Origin: Seonamhaeicola sediminis
GTDB lineage: Bacteria > Bacteroidota > Bacteroidia > Flavobacteriales > Flavobacteriaceae
Length of the DNA stretch: 64,000 bases
Assembly: GCF_004358095.2 (NCBI RefSeq)
Contig: NZ_SMZJ02000010.1
Coordinates: 1 to 64,000 of the forward strand
Reading direction: 5' to 3'
Part shown: in pieces, positions 43,993 to 52,098 of the stretch
Numbering within the stretch: position 1 is the first letter of the stretch
Layout of the letters: each line of letters starts with the position of its first letter
The notes under the pieces: model-generated
Database searches by the model: none
What the model was told of the DNA's origin: nothing
What the model saw: the letters and a program-made list of their open reading frames with translations, nothing else
Position numbers and translations under genes: made by a program

Positions 43993-44610
43993 TATTATTT
44001 CTTCAAACACAAACTTCATTTCCGTAGCTATTTGCAAACTTCGGTTTAAATAAGTTTCTGTTTGGTGAGTAGTTCCATCAGATTTTTTAGGATCTTCATA
44101 GGTAATAGCCATACGTTTATCGCAGCCAAAAACCATGGGACAACCTTCGTCAGCCGACGAACAGGTCATGATTGCAGCAAATTCTGAAGTAGGATTAAAA
44201 GTGTCTCCATACGTTTTTGAAAAAGCAATCACAGCAGGTTCATTTTGTGAATATTTAACACTATAAATAGGGTTATTGCCTTCAGATAATTTAACGATTT
44301 TAAACCCTTGATTCATTAAAGTCTCTCCTACTTTTGGAAACATGGCCGTGGCTTCTGTCCCTCCAGAATAACATGATACGTTTGGAATATTAAAATAAGC
44401 TGCCATGGTTTGTGCCCAAATTTGAGACAAATGGCTTCTTCTTGAATTATGTGTACAAATAAAATTTAATCGGATAGGGTCTTTAGCTTCAATTTTGACT
44501 TTTAAATATGCTATTAAGGGTTTTAGAGTATCCTTTCTCTCTTCTGGGATTGTATTGACGTCTAAAGTTTCTATAGTTCTAGAAATAGTTTTAAATAAGG
44601 CGTTTTTCAT
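43984..44610 (-). CDS. Low-molecular-weight tyrosine phosphatase / arsenate reductase-like protein
   Basis: 208 residues. The active-site loop FICTHNSRRSHLSQ fits CX5R-S (Cys52, Arg58) of LMW protein-tyrosine phosphatases and thioredoxin-coupled arsenate reductases. EFAAIMTCSSADEGCPMVFGCDKR and ITYEDPKKSDGT lie in the place of the catalytic Asp loop (DP); the additional Cys there fit the arsenate reductase type, which uses three Cys. A 50-residue N-terminal helix precedes the fold. Arsenate reduction or phosphatase action is possible; neighbours give no arsenic context. Monocistronic, convergent with the RND permease. Confidence 0.82.
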   Translation of the reverse strand: MKNALFKTISRTIETLDVNTIPEERKDTLKPLIAYLKVKIEAKDPIRLNFICTHNSRRSHLSQIWAQTMAAYFNIPNVSCYSGGTEATAMFPKVGETLMNQGFKIVKLSEGNNPIYSVKYSQNEPAVIAFSKTYGDTFNPTSEFAAIMTCSSADEGCPMVFGCDKRMAITYEDPKKSDGTTHQTETYLNRSLQIATEMKFVFEEIINS

Positions 44611-44856
44611 ATTATCTGTTAATACCCTTGGCTTAATTAATAGTTACAGTATACCAGTGTGTTTTGAGGCAGCTAATTTAAGAATTAGAATCTTATTCTG
44701 TATTTCAAAATCGTTAACAAACAACGGTTGAATTTAAACATAACTTCAAATTTAAAAAACAAAGACTCCATGTAATTTGTTTACTAGTAAAATTAAAGCG
44801 TCCCAATTAAGTAAAAACATTATTTCATCGTAATATAACAATGAATGAGTTGTTAA

Positions 44857-44886
44857 AAAATACCAAATGTAAGGATTTGGTATTTT
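44857..44886 (-). terminator. Rho-independent terminator of the TM2-domain gene
   Basis: AAAATACCAAAT (44857-44868) and ATTTGGTATTTT (44875-44886) form a perfect 12-pair stem with a 6-base loop, followed on the minus strand by a T-run. It lies directly after the stop of the gene at 44893. Confidence 0.85.
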
Positions 44887-44892
44887 ATCATT

Positions 44893-45312
44893 CTAGAACC
44901 AAGGCCTTTTGCCCACTTGATAGGTGTTATAAAACTCTTCATCAGACTTAGTTAAATAAACAATACCTTCTATAAATGGTATTATTCCGGCTATACCACA
45001 AGTTATAAATGTGGCAATCAATTGAATGATGCCTTCTTTATTATAGCCTAAAATAAACTTATGGATTCCCAAAGATCCAATAAGTATAGCTAGTACTCCA
45101 GCTAAAACCTTTTTATTCTCTCCTCCTAGTGACTCCTTGGCACTCTCTGCAAACTCCGTAGCAGATTCTTTGGCTTCACTAGCAAATTCTTTAGCCTTTT
45201 CCTTAGCTTCTCCGGCCATTTCACTGGCTTTATCGGCTGCTTTTTTGGCACCTTCTTTGGCGTCACCTAGCATTTCATTGAGGTCATCGCTTAAACTTTT
45301 CTCGTCAGACAT
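44893..45312 (-). CDS. TM2-domain protein with LEA-like helical N-terminus
   Basis: 139 residues in two parts. Residues 1-65 are an Ala/Lys/Glu repeat (DAKEGAKKAADKASEMAG, AKEFASEAKESATEFA), an amphipathic 11-residue periodic helix like those of LEA or apolipoprotein-type proteins. Residues 66-135 form a TM2 domain: LAGVLAILIGSLGIHKFILGYNKEGIIQLI, a turn, then FIEGIVYLTKSDEEF. The IGSLGIHKFILG motif is characteristic. Such small two-pass proteins are widespread and their role is not known. Monocistronic, with its own terminator. Confidence 0.82.
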   Translation of the reverse strand: MSDEKSLSDDLNEMLGDAKEGAKKAADKASEMAGEAKEKAKEFASEAKESATEFAESAKESLGGENKKVLAGVLAILIGSLGIHKFILGYNKEGIIQLIATFITCGIAGIIPFIEGIVYLTKSDEEFYNTYQVGKRPWF

Positions 45313-45401
45313 TCTTTATTGTTTTACAGTTAGATTATAAAATTATAAATTAAAACTCAGTTTATATTATAAGTATGTTAAATTTTGATTCTGTTACAGT
45401 T

Positions 45402-46166
45402 TTATCTAAACAGCATAAGGATACCTCCTATAGCCGTTATTATTATTATAAAACGCCTATAATTAGAATTAGAGATAAGCTTAACCACCTTGGCGCCTGC
45501 AAAAAAACCAATAGCCACAAGTGGAAACAATACTAAATTAATCATCAATGTATCTTTTGATACTGTTTTCCAAACAAAAAAATGAAAGGGTAGCTTAAAC
45601 ACATTAATAATAAAAAACAACCATGCTGCTGTACCTATAAATTCGTTCTTTGGCAATCGCATTGCTAAGAAATATACGTTAGAAATAGGCCCTGCTAAAT
45701 TGCCAATCATTGTTGTAAACCCCGCTAAAAAACCTGTAGAATAGGAAAATAACTTATTGCCTGGAACGGTTGTAGACTTTCTGTTTTCAAAGAACCACAT
45801 AACAAGAATAGAGCCAATAATAATGACTGCCATAACACGTTTAAATAAAACTTCTGAAATAGCATCACCAACCCAAACACCTACCAAAACACCAATAATC
45901 ATCCAAGGCAAAAGCATTTTAATAAATTTCCATTGGGTGTGCCTATTGTAATAACTTACTGCCAAAATATCGGCACTTATTAGCATGGGCAGAAGAATAC
46001 CTGTAGAGGCCTTTTCACCAAAAACAAAGGCTAAAATTAAAACTATAAGAATGCCGATGCCTTTGATACCCGATTTAGATATACCTAAAACAAAAGCAGC
46101 TAACCCAACGGCTAACCAATTAAATGATGAAAGATTGTATGATTGAAAAAGCTCGGTTATTCCCAA
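45402..46166 (-). CDS. Sulfite exporter TauE/SafE family protein
   Basis: 254-residue membrane protein with about eight transmembrane helices. The N-terminal AAFVLGISKSGIKGIGILIVLILA is the start of the first TauE/SafE repeat, and FLAGFTTMIGNLAGPISNVYFLAMRLPKNEFIGT in the middle is the most conserved block of the second. Members move sulfite, sulfoacetate or related anions, or are uncharacterised; nothing nearby points to a sulfur substrate. Transcribed alone or with the DUF1801 gene upstream (95-base gap). Confidence 0.88.
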   Translation of the reverse strand: MGITELFQSYNLSSFNWLAVGLAAFVLGISKSGIKGIGILIVLILAFVFGEKASTGILLPMLISADILAVSYYNRHTQWKFIKMLLPWMIIGVLVGVWVGDAISEVLFKRVMAVIIIGSILVMWFFENRKSTTVPGNKLFSYSTGFLAGFTTMIGNLAGPISNVYFLAMRLPKNEFIGTAAWLFFIINVFKLPFHFFVWKTVSKDTLMINLVLFPLVAIGFFAGAKVVKLISNSNYRRFIIIITAIGGILMLFR

Positions 46167-46261
46167 AATAATTGTTTAAATCTAGTTTTAAATGGTTCCC
46201 ATAATGCTATTTTATTCCCATCGTTATGGATTTGCCTGAGAAATTTTCAACTACAATGTTA

Positions 46262-46717
46262 TTATTTATTTAACGAATCTTTATAAATCTGAATCCACTC
46301 CTCTGCACTAACCTTAGCGGCAAGCTTACCTATAAGATCATAAGGAATATCGTCCATTCGTTTCAATCTTATGCAGCTTTTTCCCATATCCAGTTTATAC
46401 TTGCAGCGTTTTGTATATTCTGAAGTAAACCAATCACATAATTCTTTTTTAGCATAAATACCCATACTATAAACCCCAATAAAGTTTTTCTGTGATGATA
46501 AATTCATAAATGGTAATGGTAATTTAGGATCGCAATGATACCCATCTGGATACACCGAATGAGGAATTACATAGCCTAACATACCATAACTCATACATTC
46601 TTCAAAGCCTTCAGGTAAGTTGGCTAAAATTTGTTGTCTTAATTTCAAAAAAGGTTCTTTTCTGTCTGCAGGTAATTCGTCTATGTACTCTTGTGGTGTT
46701 ATTGCTTTTGATTGCAT
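46262..46717 (-). CDS. DUF1801 domain protein
   Basis: 151-residue cytoplasmic protein of the DUF1801/YdhG-like fold. It contains EYIDELPADRKEPFLKLRQQILANLPEGFEE, a block typical of this family (YIAxLPEERR...LRxxI), then MSYGMLGYVIP and a Phe/Ile-rich core (KNFIGVYSMGIYA), and ends with a Lys/Cys region KSCIRLKRMDDIP. Function is not established for the family. Start chosen at the first Met (MQSKAITPQEYI); it lies 55 bases after the dehydrogenase gene in the same direction. Confidence 0.8.
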   Translation of the reverse strand: MQSKAITPQEYIDELPADRKEPFLKLRQQILANLPEGFEECMSYGMLGYVIPHSVYPDGYHCDPKLPLPFMNLSSQKNFIGVYSMGIYAKKELCDWFTSEYTKRCKYKLDMGKSCIRLKRMDDIPYDLIGKLAAKVSAEEWIQIYKDSLNK

Positions 46718-46772
46718 ACTATTTATTTTTTGTGAAGTACATCAAAACTTAAAACGATTGTCTTAATTATAT

Positions 46773-47708
46773 TTAGTGAAATCTAGCCTTAATTTTATCT
46801 ACAACAGTTTGCGCCAATCTTGCCTTACTCTCAATCGTCCAACCAGCTACATGAGGTGACAAAATAACATTATCAGCTTGAATTAAATACTGAAAGGCTT
46901 CTGGCATATCTGAAGTGAATAGGCTTTCAAAAGATGCTTTTTCATACTCCAACACATCTAATCCTACACCAAGAATTTTACCTGTTTTTAATGCTGAAAC
47001 CAAATCTTCAGTTACTACACTTTTACCTCTTGCGGTATTAATTAACCAAAAAGGTTTTTTAAACGCCTTTATAAAATCAGCATTAATCATTTTTAATGTT
47101 AAAGGTGTTTGTGGGGTATGTAAACTAACCACATCTACCCTTTCCTGAAATTCTTGTAAACTTGCTTGTTTGGCATTTTGATTACCCACATTATCCTTAA
47201 TATCATAACACAATACATCAACATCAAATCCTCTTAGTTTTTTTGCAAAAGCTTTTCCCATATTACCGTAACCAATCAATCCAACTATTTTTCCATCTAG
47301 CTCAACACCACGGTTTTCCTCTCTTAACCATTTTCCGTTTCTAACTTCAGCATCCGCTTTATTGAGTTTGTTAAACAGCGATAACAACATACCCAAAGCA
47401 TGTTCTCCAACAGCATTTCTATTGCCTTCAGGCGCCGATATTAAGTACACTCCTTTGGTTTCTGCATAACTACAATCTATATTTTCTAGACCAGCGCCAA
47501 CTCTACCAATGAATTTTAGGTTAGTAGCGGCATCGAGAAACTGTTTATCTATGGTAAATCTGCTGCGAATAACAATCCCATCATATGCTGAAATTTTAGC
47601 TTCTATGGTTTCTTTTGAAGATGAGTAATCCTCATGATTTGTATAGCCTAAATCGTTTAGTTGATTTATTAGTAACTCATGATTGGTGTCGAGATGGAGA
47701 ATTTTCAT
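46773..47708 (-). CDS. D-2-hydroxyacid dehydrogenase (phosphoglycerate dehydrogenase-like)
   Basis: 311-residue NAD-dependent oxidoreductase. The Rossmann motif VGLIGYGNMGKAFAKKL is near residue 140. Conserved D-2-hydroxyacid dehydrogenase features follow: SLHTPQTPLTLKMIN, NTARGKSVV with the catalytic Arg region, and SPHVAGWTIESK with the catalytic His. There is no C-terminal ACT domain, so it is the short form. 3-Phosphoglycerate is one candidate substrate, but short enzymes of this kind vary, so no gene symbol is given. It is co-directional with the HopJ-like and rsmI genes. Confidence 0.85.
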   Translation of the reverse strand: MKILHLDTNHELLINQLNDLGYTNHEDYSSSKETIEAKISAYDGIVIRSRFTIDKQFLDAATNLKFIGRVGAGLENIDCSYAETKGVYLISAPEGNRNAVGEHALGMLLSLFNKLNKADAEVRNGKWLREENRGVELDGKIVGLIGYGNMGKAFAKKLRGFDVDVLCYDIKDNVGNQNAKQASLQEFQERVDVVSLHTPQTPLTLKMINADFIKAFKKPFWLINTARGKSVVTEDLVSALKTGKILGVGLDVLEYEKASFESLFTSDMPEAFQYLIQADNVILSPHVAGWTIESKARLAQTVVDKIKARFH

Positions 47709-47773
47709 TTACAACAAAATAAGGGTTCAAAAGTAAAAATAATGCGTTGCCGAAACAAATGCAGGAAAATAAG

Positions 47774-48118
47774 TTATTTTGTCTTTAAAGGATCTTTATC
47801 AAAAAACAAACCCTCAAAACCTGTTTTCATGAAGTTTCTTATGTTTTGATGCCCAGTTCCATTGAAGTCTTTTAAAACATCTTCAAAATAATGCTCTCCA
47901 AAACATGCCAAGGTTTCTTCTTTAGTTAGGTTTTGCATTTTGGCAAAAGCAAATAACTTGCAAGAGCCTGAGTTTTGTCCTTTGCCATTTTCTAAAGACC
48001 CATTTTTAAAGGCTGTTGGTACAAAATCGTAGTTTAATTCTATGACATCCATTGTTTCAGAAAAGGCAATCTTTTCTGGATTACTTCTTAGTTTATTTTT
48101 AAATTCGTCTATGTCCAT
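47774..48118 (-). CDS. HopJ-type protein
   Basis: About 114 residues from the ATG at 48118 (MDIDEFKNKLRSNPEKIAF). A longer GTG start at 48136 would overlap rsmI and is not preferred. The sequence FSETMDVIELNYDFVPTAFKNG, then NSGSCKLFAFAKMQNLTKEETLACFGEHYFEDVL matches the HopJ type III effector family. These are widespread in bacteria without type III secretion, including Bacteroidota, so the effector name is historical. The start is 1 base after the rsmI stop, so expression is coupled to rsmI. Function unknown. Confidence 0.85.
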   Translation of the reverse strand: MDIDEFKNKLRSNPEKIAFSETMDVIELNYDFVPTAFKNGSLENGKGQNSGSCKLFAFAKMQNLTKEETLACFGEHYFEDVLKDFNGTGHQNIRNFMKTGFEGLFFDKDPLKTK

Positions 48119-48119
48119 T

Positions 48120-48794
48120 TTAGTTAGTTCTACCACCTACAATTATAACTATTTCTCCTTTGGGTGGTTTATTAGTGTAATATTCTAAAACTTCTTTTGC
48201 GGTTCCGCGAATGGTTTCTTCATACAGTTTGGTTAGCTCTCTGGAAACCGAAACGGGTCTGTCCTCTCCAAAATACTCACAAAAATGCCCTAAGGTTTTA
48301 ATCAATTTATGCGGACTTTCGTAAAAAATCATGGTTCGGGTTTCTTCTGCTAATAGTAAAAGTCTTGTTTGACGACCTTTCTTTACAGGCAAAAACCCTT
48401 CAAACACAAACTTATCATTTGGCAAACCAGAATTTACTAGTGCTGGCACAAAGGCCGTTGCTCCCGGTAAACATTCAATATCAATATTATTCTCTACACA
48501 CGCTCTTGATAACAAAAATCCAGGATCTGAAATAGCAGGTGTCCCAGCATCACTTACTAGAGCTATTTTAGTTCCTGCCTTTAACTTTTGAATAATACTA
48601 TCAACCGTTTTATGCTCATTGTGCATATGATGTGATTGCATTGGTGTATTTATTTCAAAATGTTTTAAGAGTTTACCTGAAGTACGCGTGTCTTCGGCAA
48701 GAATTAAATCGGCTTGTTTTAAAACCTCAATGGCTCTTAACGTGATATCGTTTAAATTCCCTATAGGGGTAGGAACTATGTATAGTTTACTCAT
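48120..48794 (-). CDS. rsmI: 16S rRNA (cytidine-1402-2'-O)-methyltransferase
   Basis: 224-residue SAM-dependent methyltransferase of the tetrapyrrole-methylase fold that modifies C1402 of 16S rRNA. Family signatures are YIVPTPIGNLNDITLRAIEVLK at the start (given here only as the YIVPTPIGNLND block), AEDTRTSGKLL, LVSDAGTPAISDPG, LPGATAFVPALVNSGLP and FYESPHKL. The length is a little shorter than the E. coli enzyme because the C-terminal helical extension is missing, as in many Bacteroidota. It precedes the HopJ-like gene. Confidence 0.93.
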   Translation of the reverse strand: MSKLYIVPTPIGNLNDITLRAIEVLKQADLILAEDTRTSGKLLKHFEINTPMQSHHMHNEHKTVDSIIQKLKAGTKIALVSDAGTPAISDPGFLLSRACVENNIDIECLPGATAFVPALVNSGLPNDKFVFEGFLPVKKGRQTRLLLLAEETRTMIFYESPHKLIKTLGHFCEYFGEDRPVSVSRELTKLYEETIRGTAKEVLEYYTNKPPKGEIVIIVGGRTN

Positions 48795-48818
48795 GTGTTA
48801 GTGATTGCAGTGGTTAGC

Positions 48819-48880
48819 TTTTGGCGAGACGAGCATTGAGCCAAAACTATGAACGAAAAGCACGACTGCGCTAAGGCGCA
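48819..48880. other. Two small hairpins in a comparatively GC-rich spacer
   Basis: TTTTGGC (48819-48825) pairs with GCCAAAA (48840-48846), and TGCGC (48867-48871) pairs with GCGCA (48876-48880). The spacer between two leftward genes is less AT-rich than other gaps. No U-tract follows, so a classic terminator is unlikely; an mRNA structural element or repeat remnant is possible. Confidence 0.4.
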
Positions 48881-48894
48881 AGAACACCCAAACA

Positions 48895-49641
48895 TTATTG
48901 AAATTTAGCTTCTATGATTTGTAAAAAACGTTCCTCAAATTCTTCTTTCCCAACCCAGTCCTGATAGTCTGGCTTTACTATATCATTGATAAATTGATGG
49001 GCTTCGTGAAAAGTAGCTGTAGTATTTATTTGTGAAATTACGCGATCATAATCTTCTGGTTTCCCATCAAACAAATGCTTTATAAAAGCCAGCTTATCAT
49101 TCAATCCAATGTTAAGTCCGCCACTTTTGAGCTTATCATTCAATGTTTTTTTTGCACTGTTTTCATGATCATTTATCTTAGACACAGGTTCAAAAACAGG
49201 CATTTCTTCAAAACCAGCGGTGATTTCGTCTAAATCATGTTTCTTGCTAATTCTTTCGGACATGGACTCTTCAAAAAAGGCATCAACCTGCTCGGTTTCT
49301 TGAGGCATCTGTGCTACCATATCTTTTATGGTCTCCATGAGTGGCTCTGAAATGGCCTCTTTTTCATTCTCATCTAAGTTGATATAAATCCTGTCCTCAA
49401 CTTCAATATTATCACTTACTTTGTTATTAAAAGCTGTATCTAACATCCCAAAAAAAGAAGAATCACTTCCAATAGTTGGCATCTCATCATCAAAATTTTC
49501 ATGAGCAAATTTTAAAACAGTAAGTGTCTCATATAAAGCCATAACCTCTGCATGCATTTTTATGATGTCTTCTTTCCCCTTTAGTTTTAGAATTCTATGG
49601 GCAATACTAACTAATTCTGATTCTAACTTCTTCTTCATCAA
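48895..49641 (-). CDS. Conserved hypothetical protein
   Basis: 248 residues, acidic and mostly helical, no signal peptide or membrane segment. The N-terminal 40 residues (ELVSIAHRILKLKGKEDIIKM) and the C-terminal 70 (NDKLAFIKHLFDGKPEDYDRVISQI and DYQDWVGKEEFEERFLQII) look like folded helical units joined by a low-complexity acidic linker. I recall similar proteins beside tdk or rsmI in Flavobacteriia, but no function is known to me. Two Met codons open the gene (49641 and 49638). Divergent from tdk. Confidence 0.75.
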   Translation of the reverse strand: MMKKKLESELVSIAHRILKLKGKEDIIKMHAEVMALYETLTVLKFAHENFDDEMPTIGSDSSFFGMLDTAFNNKVSDNIEVEDRIYINLDENEKEAISEPLMETIKDMVAQMPQETEQVDAFFEESMSERISKKHDLDEITAGFEEMPVFEPVSKINDHENSAKKTLNDKLKSGGLNIGLNDKLAFIKHLFDGKPEDYDRVISQINTTATFHEAHQFINDIVKPDYQDWVGKEEFEERFLQIIEAKFQ

Positions 49642-49748
49642 TTCAAAATTTTTAAAATTTAATCTATTTTAGGCTTTTGATTTTAAAAAAATTTGCGCCA
49701 CCTTTATACAAACGAAAAATTGCTTGATATTAGTGTTAAAATTACGAA

Positions 49749-50396
49749 ATGTTTCTTGAAAATACGGTAAATCATAAAGAACAATTTGGATGGATTGAGG
49801 TTATTTGCGGTTCTATGTTTTCTGGTAAAACCGAAGAGCTAATCCGCAGACTTAAGCGTGCGCAATTTGCCCGACAAAAAGTTGAAATTTTTAAGCCTGC
49901 TATTGATGTGCGTTATGATGAAGATATGGTAGTGTCTCATGATGAAAACCAAATACGCTCTACGCCAGTTCCAGCAGCAGCAAATATTCCTATTTTAGCC
50001 GATGATTGTGATGTAGTTGGTATTGATGAAGCTCAATTTTTTGATGATGAAATTGTAAGAGTTTGCAATGATTTAGCTAATAAGGGTGTTAGAGTTATTG
50101 TTGCAGGACTAGACATGGATTTTAAAGGAAATCCGTTTGGCCCCATGCCTTATCTGATGGCAACCGCAGAATATGTTACAAAAGTACATGCTGTTTGTAC
50201 CCGAACTGGAAATTTAGCACAATATAGCTATCGCAAAGCACAAAACAACAATTTAGTTATGCTTGGTGAAATTGATGAATACGAACCATTGAGTAGGGCT
50301 GCTTTTTATAAAGCTATGATGCGAGACAAAGTAAGAAATATGAAAGTGAACGACGCTGAAGAAGTGATTGCAAAATCAAAGAACTCCAATGCCTAA
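49749..50396 (+). CDS. tdk: Thymidine kinase
   Basis: 215-residue TK1-type thymidine kinase, ATP-dependent salvage of thymidine to dTMP. The P-loop CGSMFSGKTEEL (residues 20-31), the catalytic DEAQFFDDEI region and VIVAGLDMDFKGNPFGPM are diagnostic. The lasso region AVCTRTGNLAQYSYRK has only one of the usual paired Cys of the TK1 zinc ribbon, so the zinc site may be absent or altered. The stop overlaps the alr start by 8 bases, so both are translated from one transcript. Confidence 0.93.
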   Translation: MFLENTVNHKEQFGWIEVICGSMFSGKTEELIRRLKRAQFARQKVEIFKPAIDVRYDEDMVVSHDENQIRSTPVPAAANIPILADDCDVVGIDEAQFFDDEIVRVCNDLANKGVRVIVAGLDMDFKGNPFGPMPYLMATAEYVTKVHAVCTRTGNLAQYSYRKAQNNNLVMLGEIDEYEPLSRAAFYKAMMRDKVRNMKVNDAEEVIAKSKNSNA

Positions 50397-51495
50397 AGCG
50401 CAAGAAACTGTACTTGAAATAGATTTAAAAGCGCTTAAACACAACTTTAAGCATTTAAAATCTAAACTAAACAATAGCACCAAATTTTTAGCGGTTGTTA
50501 AGGCTTTTGGTTATGGCAGTGATGCTATTGAAATTGCCAAATACCTACAAGATTTAGATGCTGATTATTTTGCCGTAGCTTATGCCAATGAAGGTGTAGA
50601 TTTGCGTAAAGCTGGTATCACCGCTCCTATTTTAGTACTTCACCCGTTAACATCAAACTTTAAAACTATTTTAGAACATTGCTTAGAACCTAGTATATAT
50701 AACCATAAAGTTTTAAGTGAGTTTATTGAAGTTGCCATTGAGGAAAATCAAACTGCTTACCCTGTTCATATAAAATTTAATACAGGTTTAAACAGACTGG
50801 GGTTTTCTAAAAACGATGTAAACCAAGTGGTTTCTAAATTAATGGCTACTTCATCGGTAAGGGTAACTTCAATCTTTTCGCATTTAGCTGCAAGTGAAGA
50901 TTTAAACGAAAAAGCGTTTACCTTAAATCAAATTGAGACGTTTAAAACTATTTCAGAAAATTTCATTGAAGCCATTGGTTATAAACCAATACTACATACC
51001 TGCAATACGTCTGGAATTTTAAACTATCCTGAAGCTCATTTTGATATGGTTAGAAGTGGTATTGGACTTTATGGTTTTGGGAATTCTGAAAAAGAGAATA
51101 AAAATTTAATACCCATTGCTAGTTTAAAAACAGTTATTTCTCAAATACACAAAATTGAAAAAGGAGAATCTGTTGGCTATAATAGAGCTTATAAAAGTGA
51201 TGGGGGTCTAAAAACAGCTACCTTACCCATTGGTCATGCCGATGGCATAGGTAGACAATACGGTAATGAGAAAGGTTATGTAACCATTAACGGAAAACAA
51301 GCCCCTATACTAGGTAATGTATGTATGGATATGATTATGGTAAACGTAACCAATATTGATTGTAAAGAAGGAGATGAAGTTATTGTTTTTGATGCGAAAG
51401 CAACTGCCGAAAATTTAGCCCAAACCACTGGTACTATTTCTTATGAACTCATTACAGGTATTTCACAACGGGTTAAACGTATCTTTTTTCGTTAG
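50389..51495 (+). CDS. alr: Alanine racemase
   Basis: PLP enzyme interconverting L- and D-alanine for peptidoglycan. From the ATG at 50389 it has 368 residues; an in-frame start 21 bases upstream would lie deeper in tdk and is not needed. The PLP lysine is Lys38 in LAVVKAFGYGSDA (the usual motif is AVVKANAYGHG). GYNRAYK carries the second catalytic Tyr region, and ILGNVCMDMIMV follows near the C-terminal domain. The overlap with tdk couples the two genes. Confidence 0.92.
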   Translation: MPKAQETVLEIDLKALKHNFKHLKSKLNNSTKFLAVVKAFGYGSDAIEIAKYLQDLDADYFAVAYANEGVDLRKAGITAPILVLHPLTSNFKTILEHCLEPSIYNHKVLSEFIEVAIEENQTAYPVHIKFNTGLNRLGFSKNDVNQVVSKLMATSSVRVTSIFSHLAASEDLNEKAFTLNQIETFKTISENFIEAIGYKPILHTCNTSGILNYPEAHFDMVRSGIGLYGFGNSEKENKNLIPIASLKTVISQIHKIEKGESVGYNRAYKSDGGLKTATLPIGHADGIGRQYGNEKGYVTINGKQAPILGNVCMDMIMVNVTNIDCKEGDEVIVFDAKATAENLAQTTGTISYELITGISQRVKRIFFR

Positions 51496-51559
51496 AAAAC
51501 ATATTACAAAGTGACTTTTTCTTATTTTAGTGTTTCACTAATTATATAACTTATAAATT

Positions 51560-51964
51560 ATGCTTAAAGAGTTTAAAGAATTTGCAATGAAGGGCAACCT
51601 AGTTGACATTGCAGTTGGTTTTGTTATGGGTGCTGCTTTTAAACAAGTAGTAACATCGTTTACTGGAGGTATTGTATCTCCTTTAATTGGACTAATTTTT
51701 AAATCTGATTTTAAAGACCAAAAATGGATTATAACACAAGGTACTGCCAATGATGCTGGCGAAGTAGTAGGTGAAGTTGCTGTGCTTTGGGGTGAATTTT
51801 TAACCAATGTTATTGATTTTATTATTGTGGCTTTTGTAATGTTCATGATTATAAAAGGCATTAATAAAATGAAAAAGAAAGAAGAACCAGCACCAGAACC
51901 AGCTCCTGCAGGACCTAGTCAAGAAGAATTACTTGCTGAGATTAGAGATTTGCTTAAAAAATAA
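51560..51964 (+). CDS. mscL: Large-conductance mechanosensitive channel
   Basis: 134-residue inner-membrane channel that opens under membrane tension and protects against osmotic downshock. The N-terminal helix and TM1 block FKEFAMKGNLVDIAVGFVMG is typical, with GAAFKQVVTSFTGGIVSP. TM2 is VIDFIIVAFVMFMIIKGINK. A Pro/Ala-rich linker and a short C-terminal helix EELLAEIRDLLKK, which forms the pentameric bundle, complete it. Transcribed alone, with its own terminator. Confidence 0.95.
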   Translation: MLKEFKEFAMKGNLVDIAVGFVMGAAFKQVVTSFTGGIVSPLIGLIFKSDFKDQKWIITQGTANDAGEVVGEVAVLWGEFLTNVIDFIIVAFVMFMIIKGINKMKKKEEPAPEPAPAGPSQEELLAEIRDLLKK

Positions 51965-52002
51965 CTTATTGTTAAATAAATAACATTCTGTTATTTGTTG
52001 TT

Positions 52003-52041
52003 AAAAAGACCTTGTTTTAGAAAATTCAAGGTCTTTTTTTT
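52003..52041 (+). terminator. Rho-independent terminator of mscL
   Basis: AAAAAGACCTTG (52003-52014) pairs with CAAGGTCTTTTT (52027-52038) around a 12-base loop, followed by a T-run. The next gene's -7 element TAGTTTTG is at 52065-52072. Confidence 0.85.
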
Positions 52042-52098
52042 CGTTTAAAACAACAATTAATACTTAGTTTTGCGCCATAATTTTTAAAACAGATAGAA

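Noticed and set aside
44611-44856. Possible gene in the gap behind the tyrosine phosphatase-like gene
   Set aside because: Short open frames on the plus strand lack a start context and protein-like composition; the region is taken as promoter DNA.
47774-48118. Type III secretion effector
   Set aside because: The HopJ family name is historical; no type III apparatus genes are nearby and the gene is coupled to rsmI.
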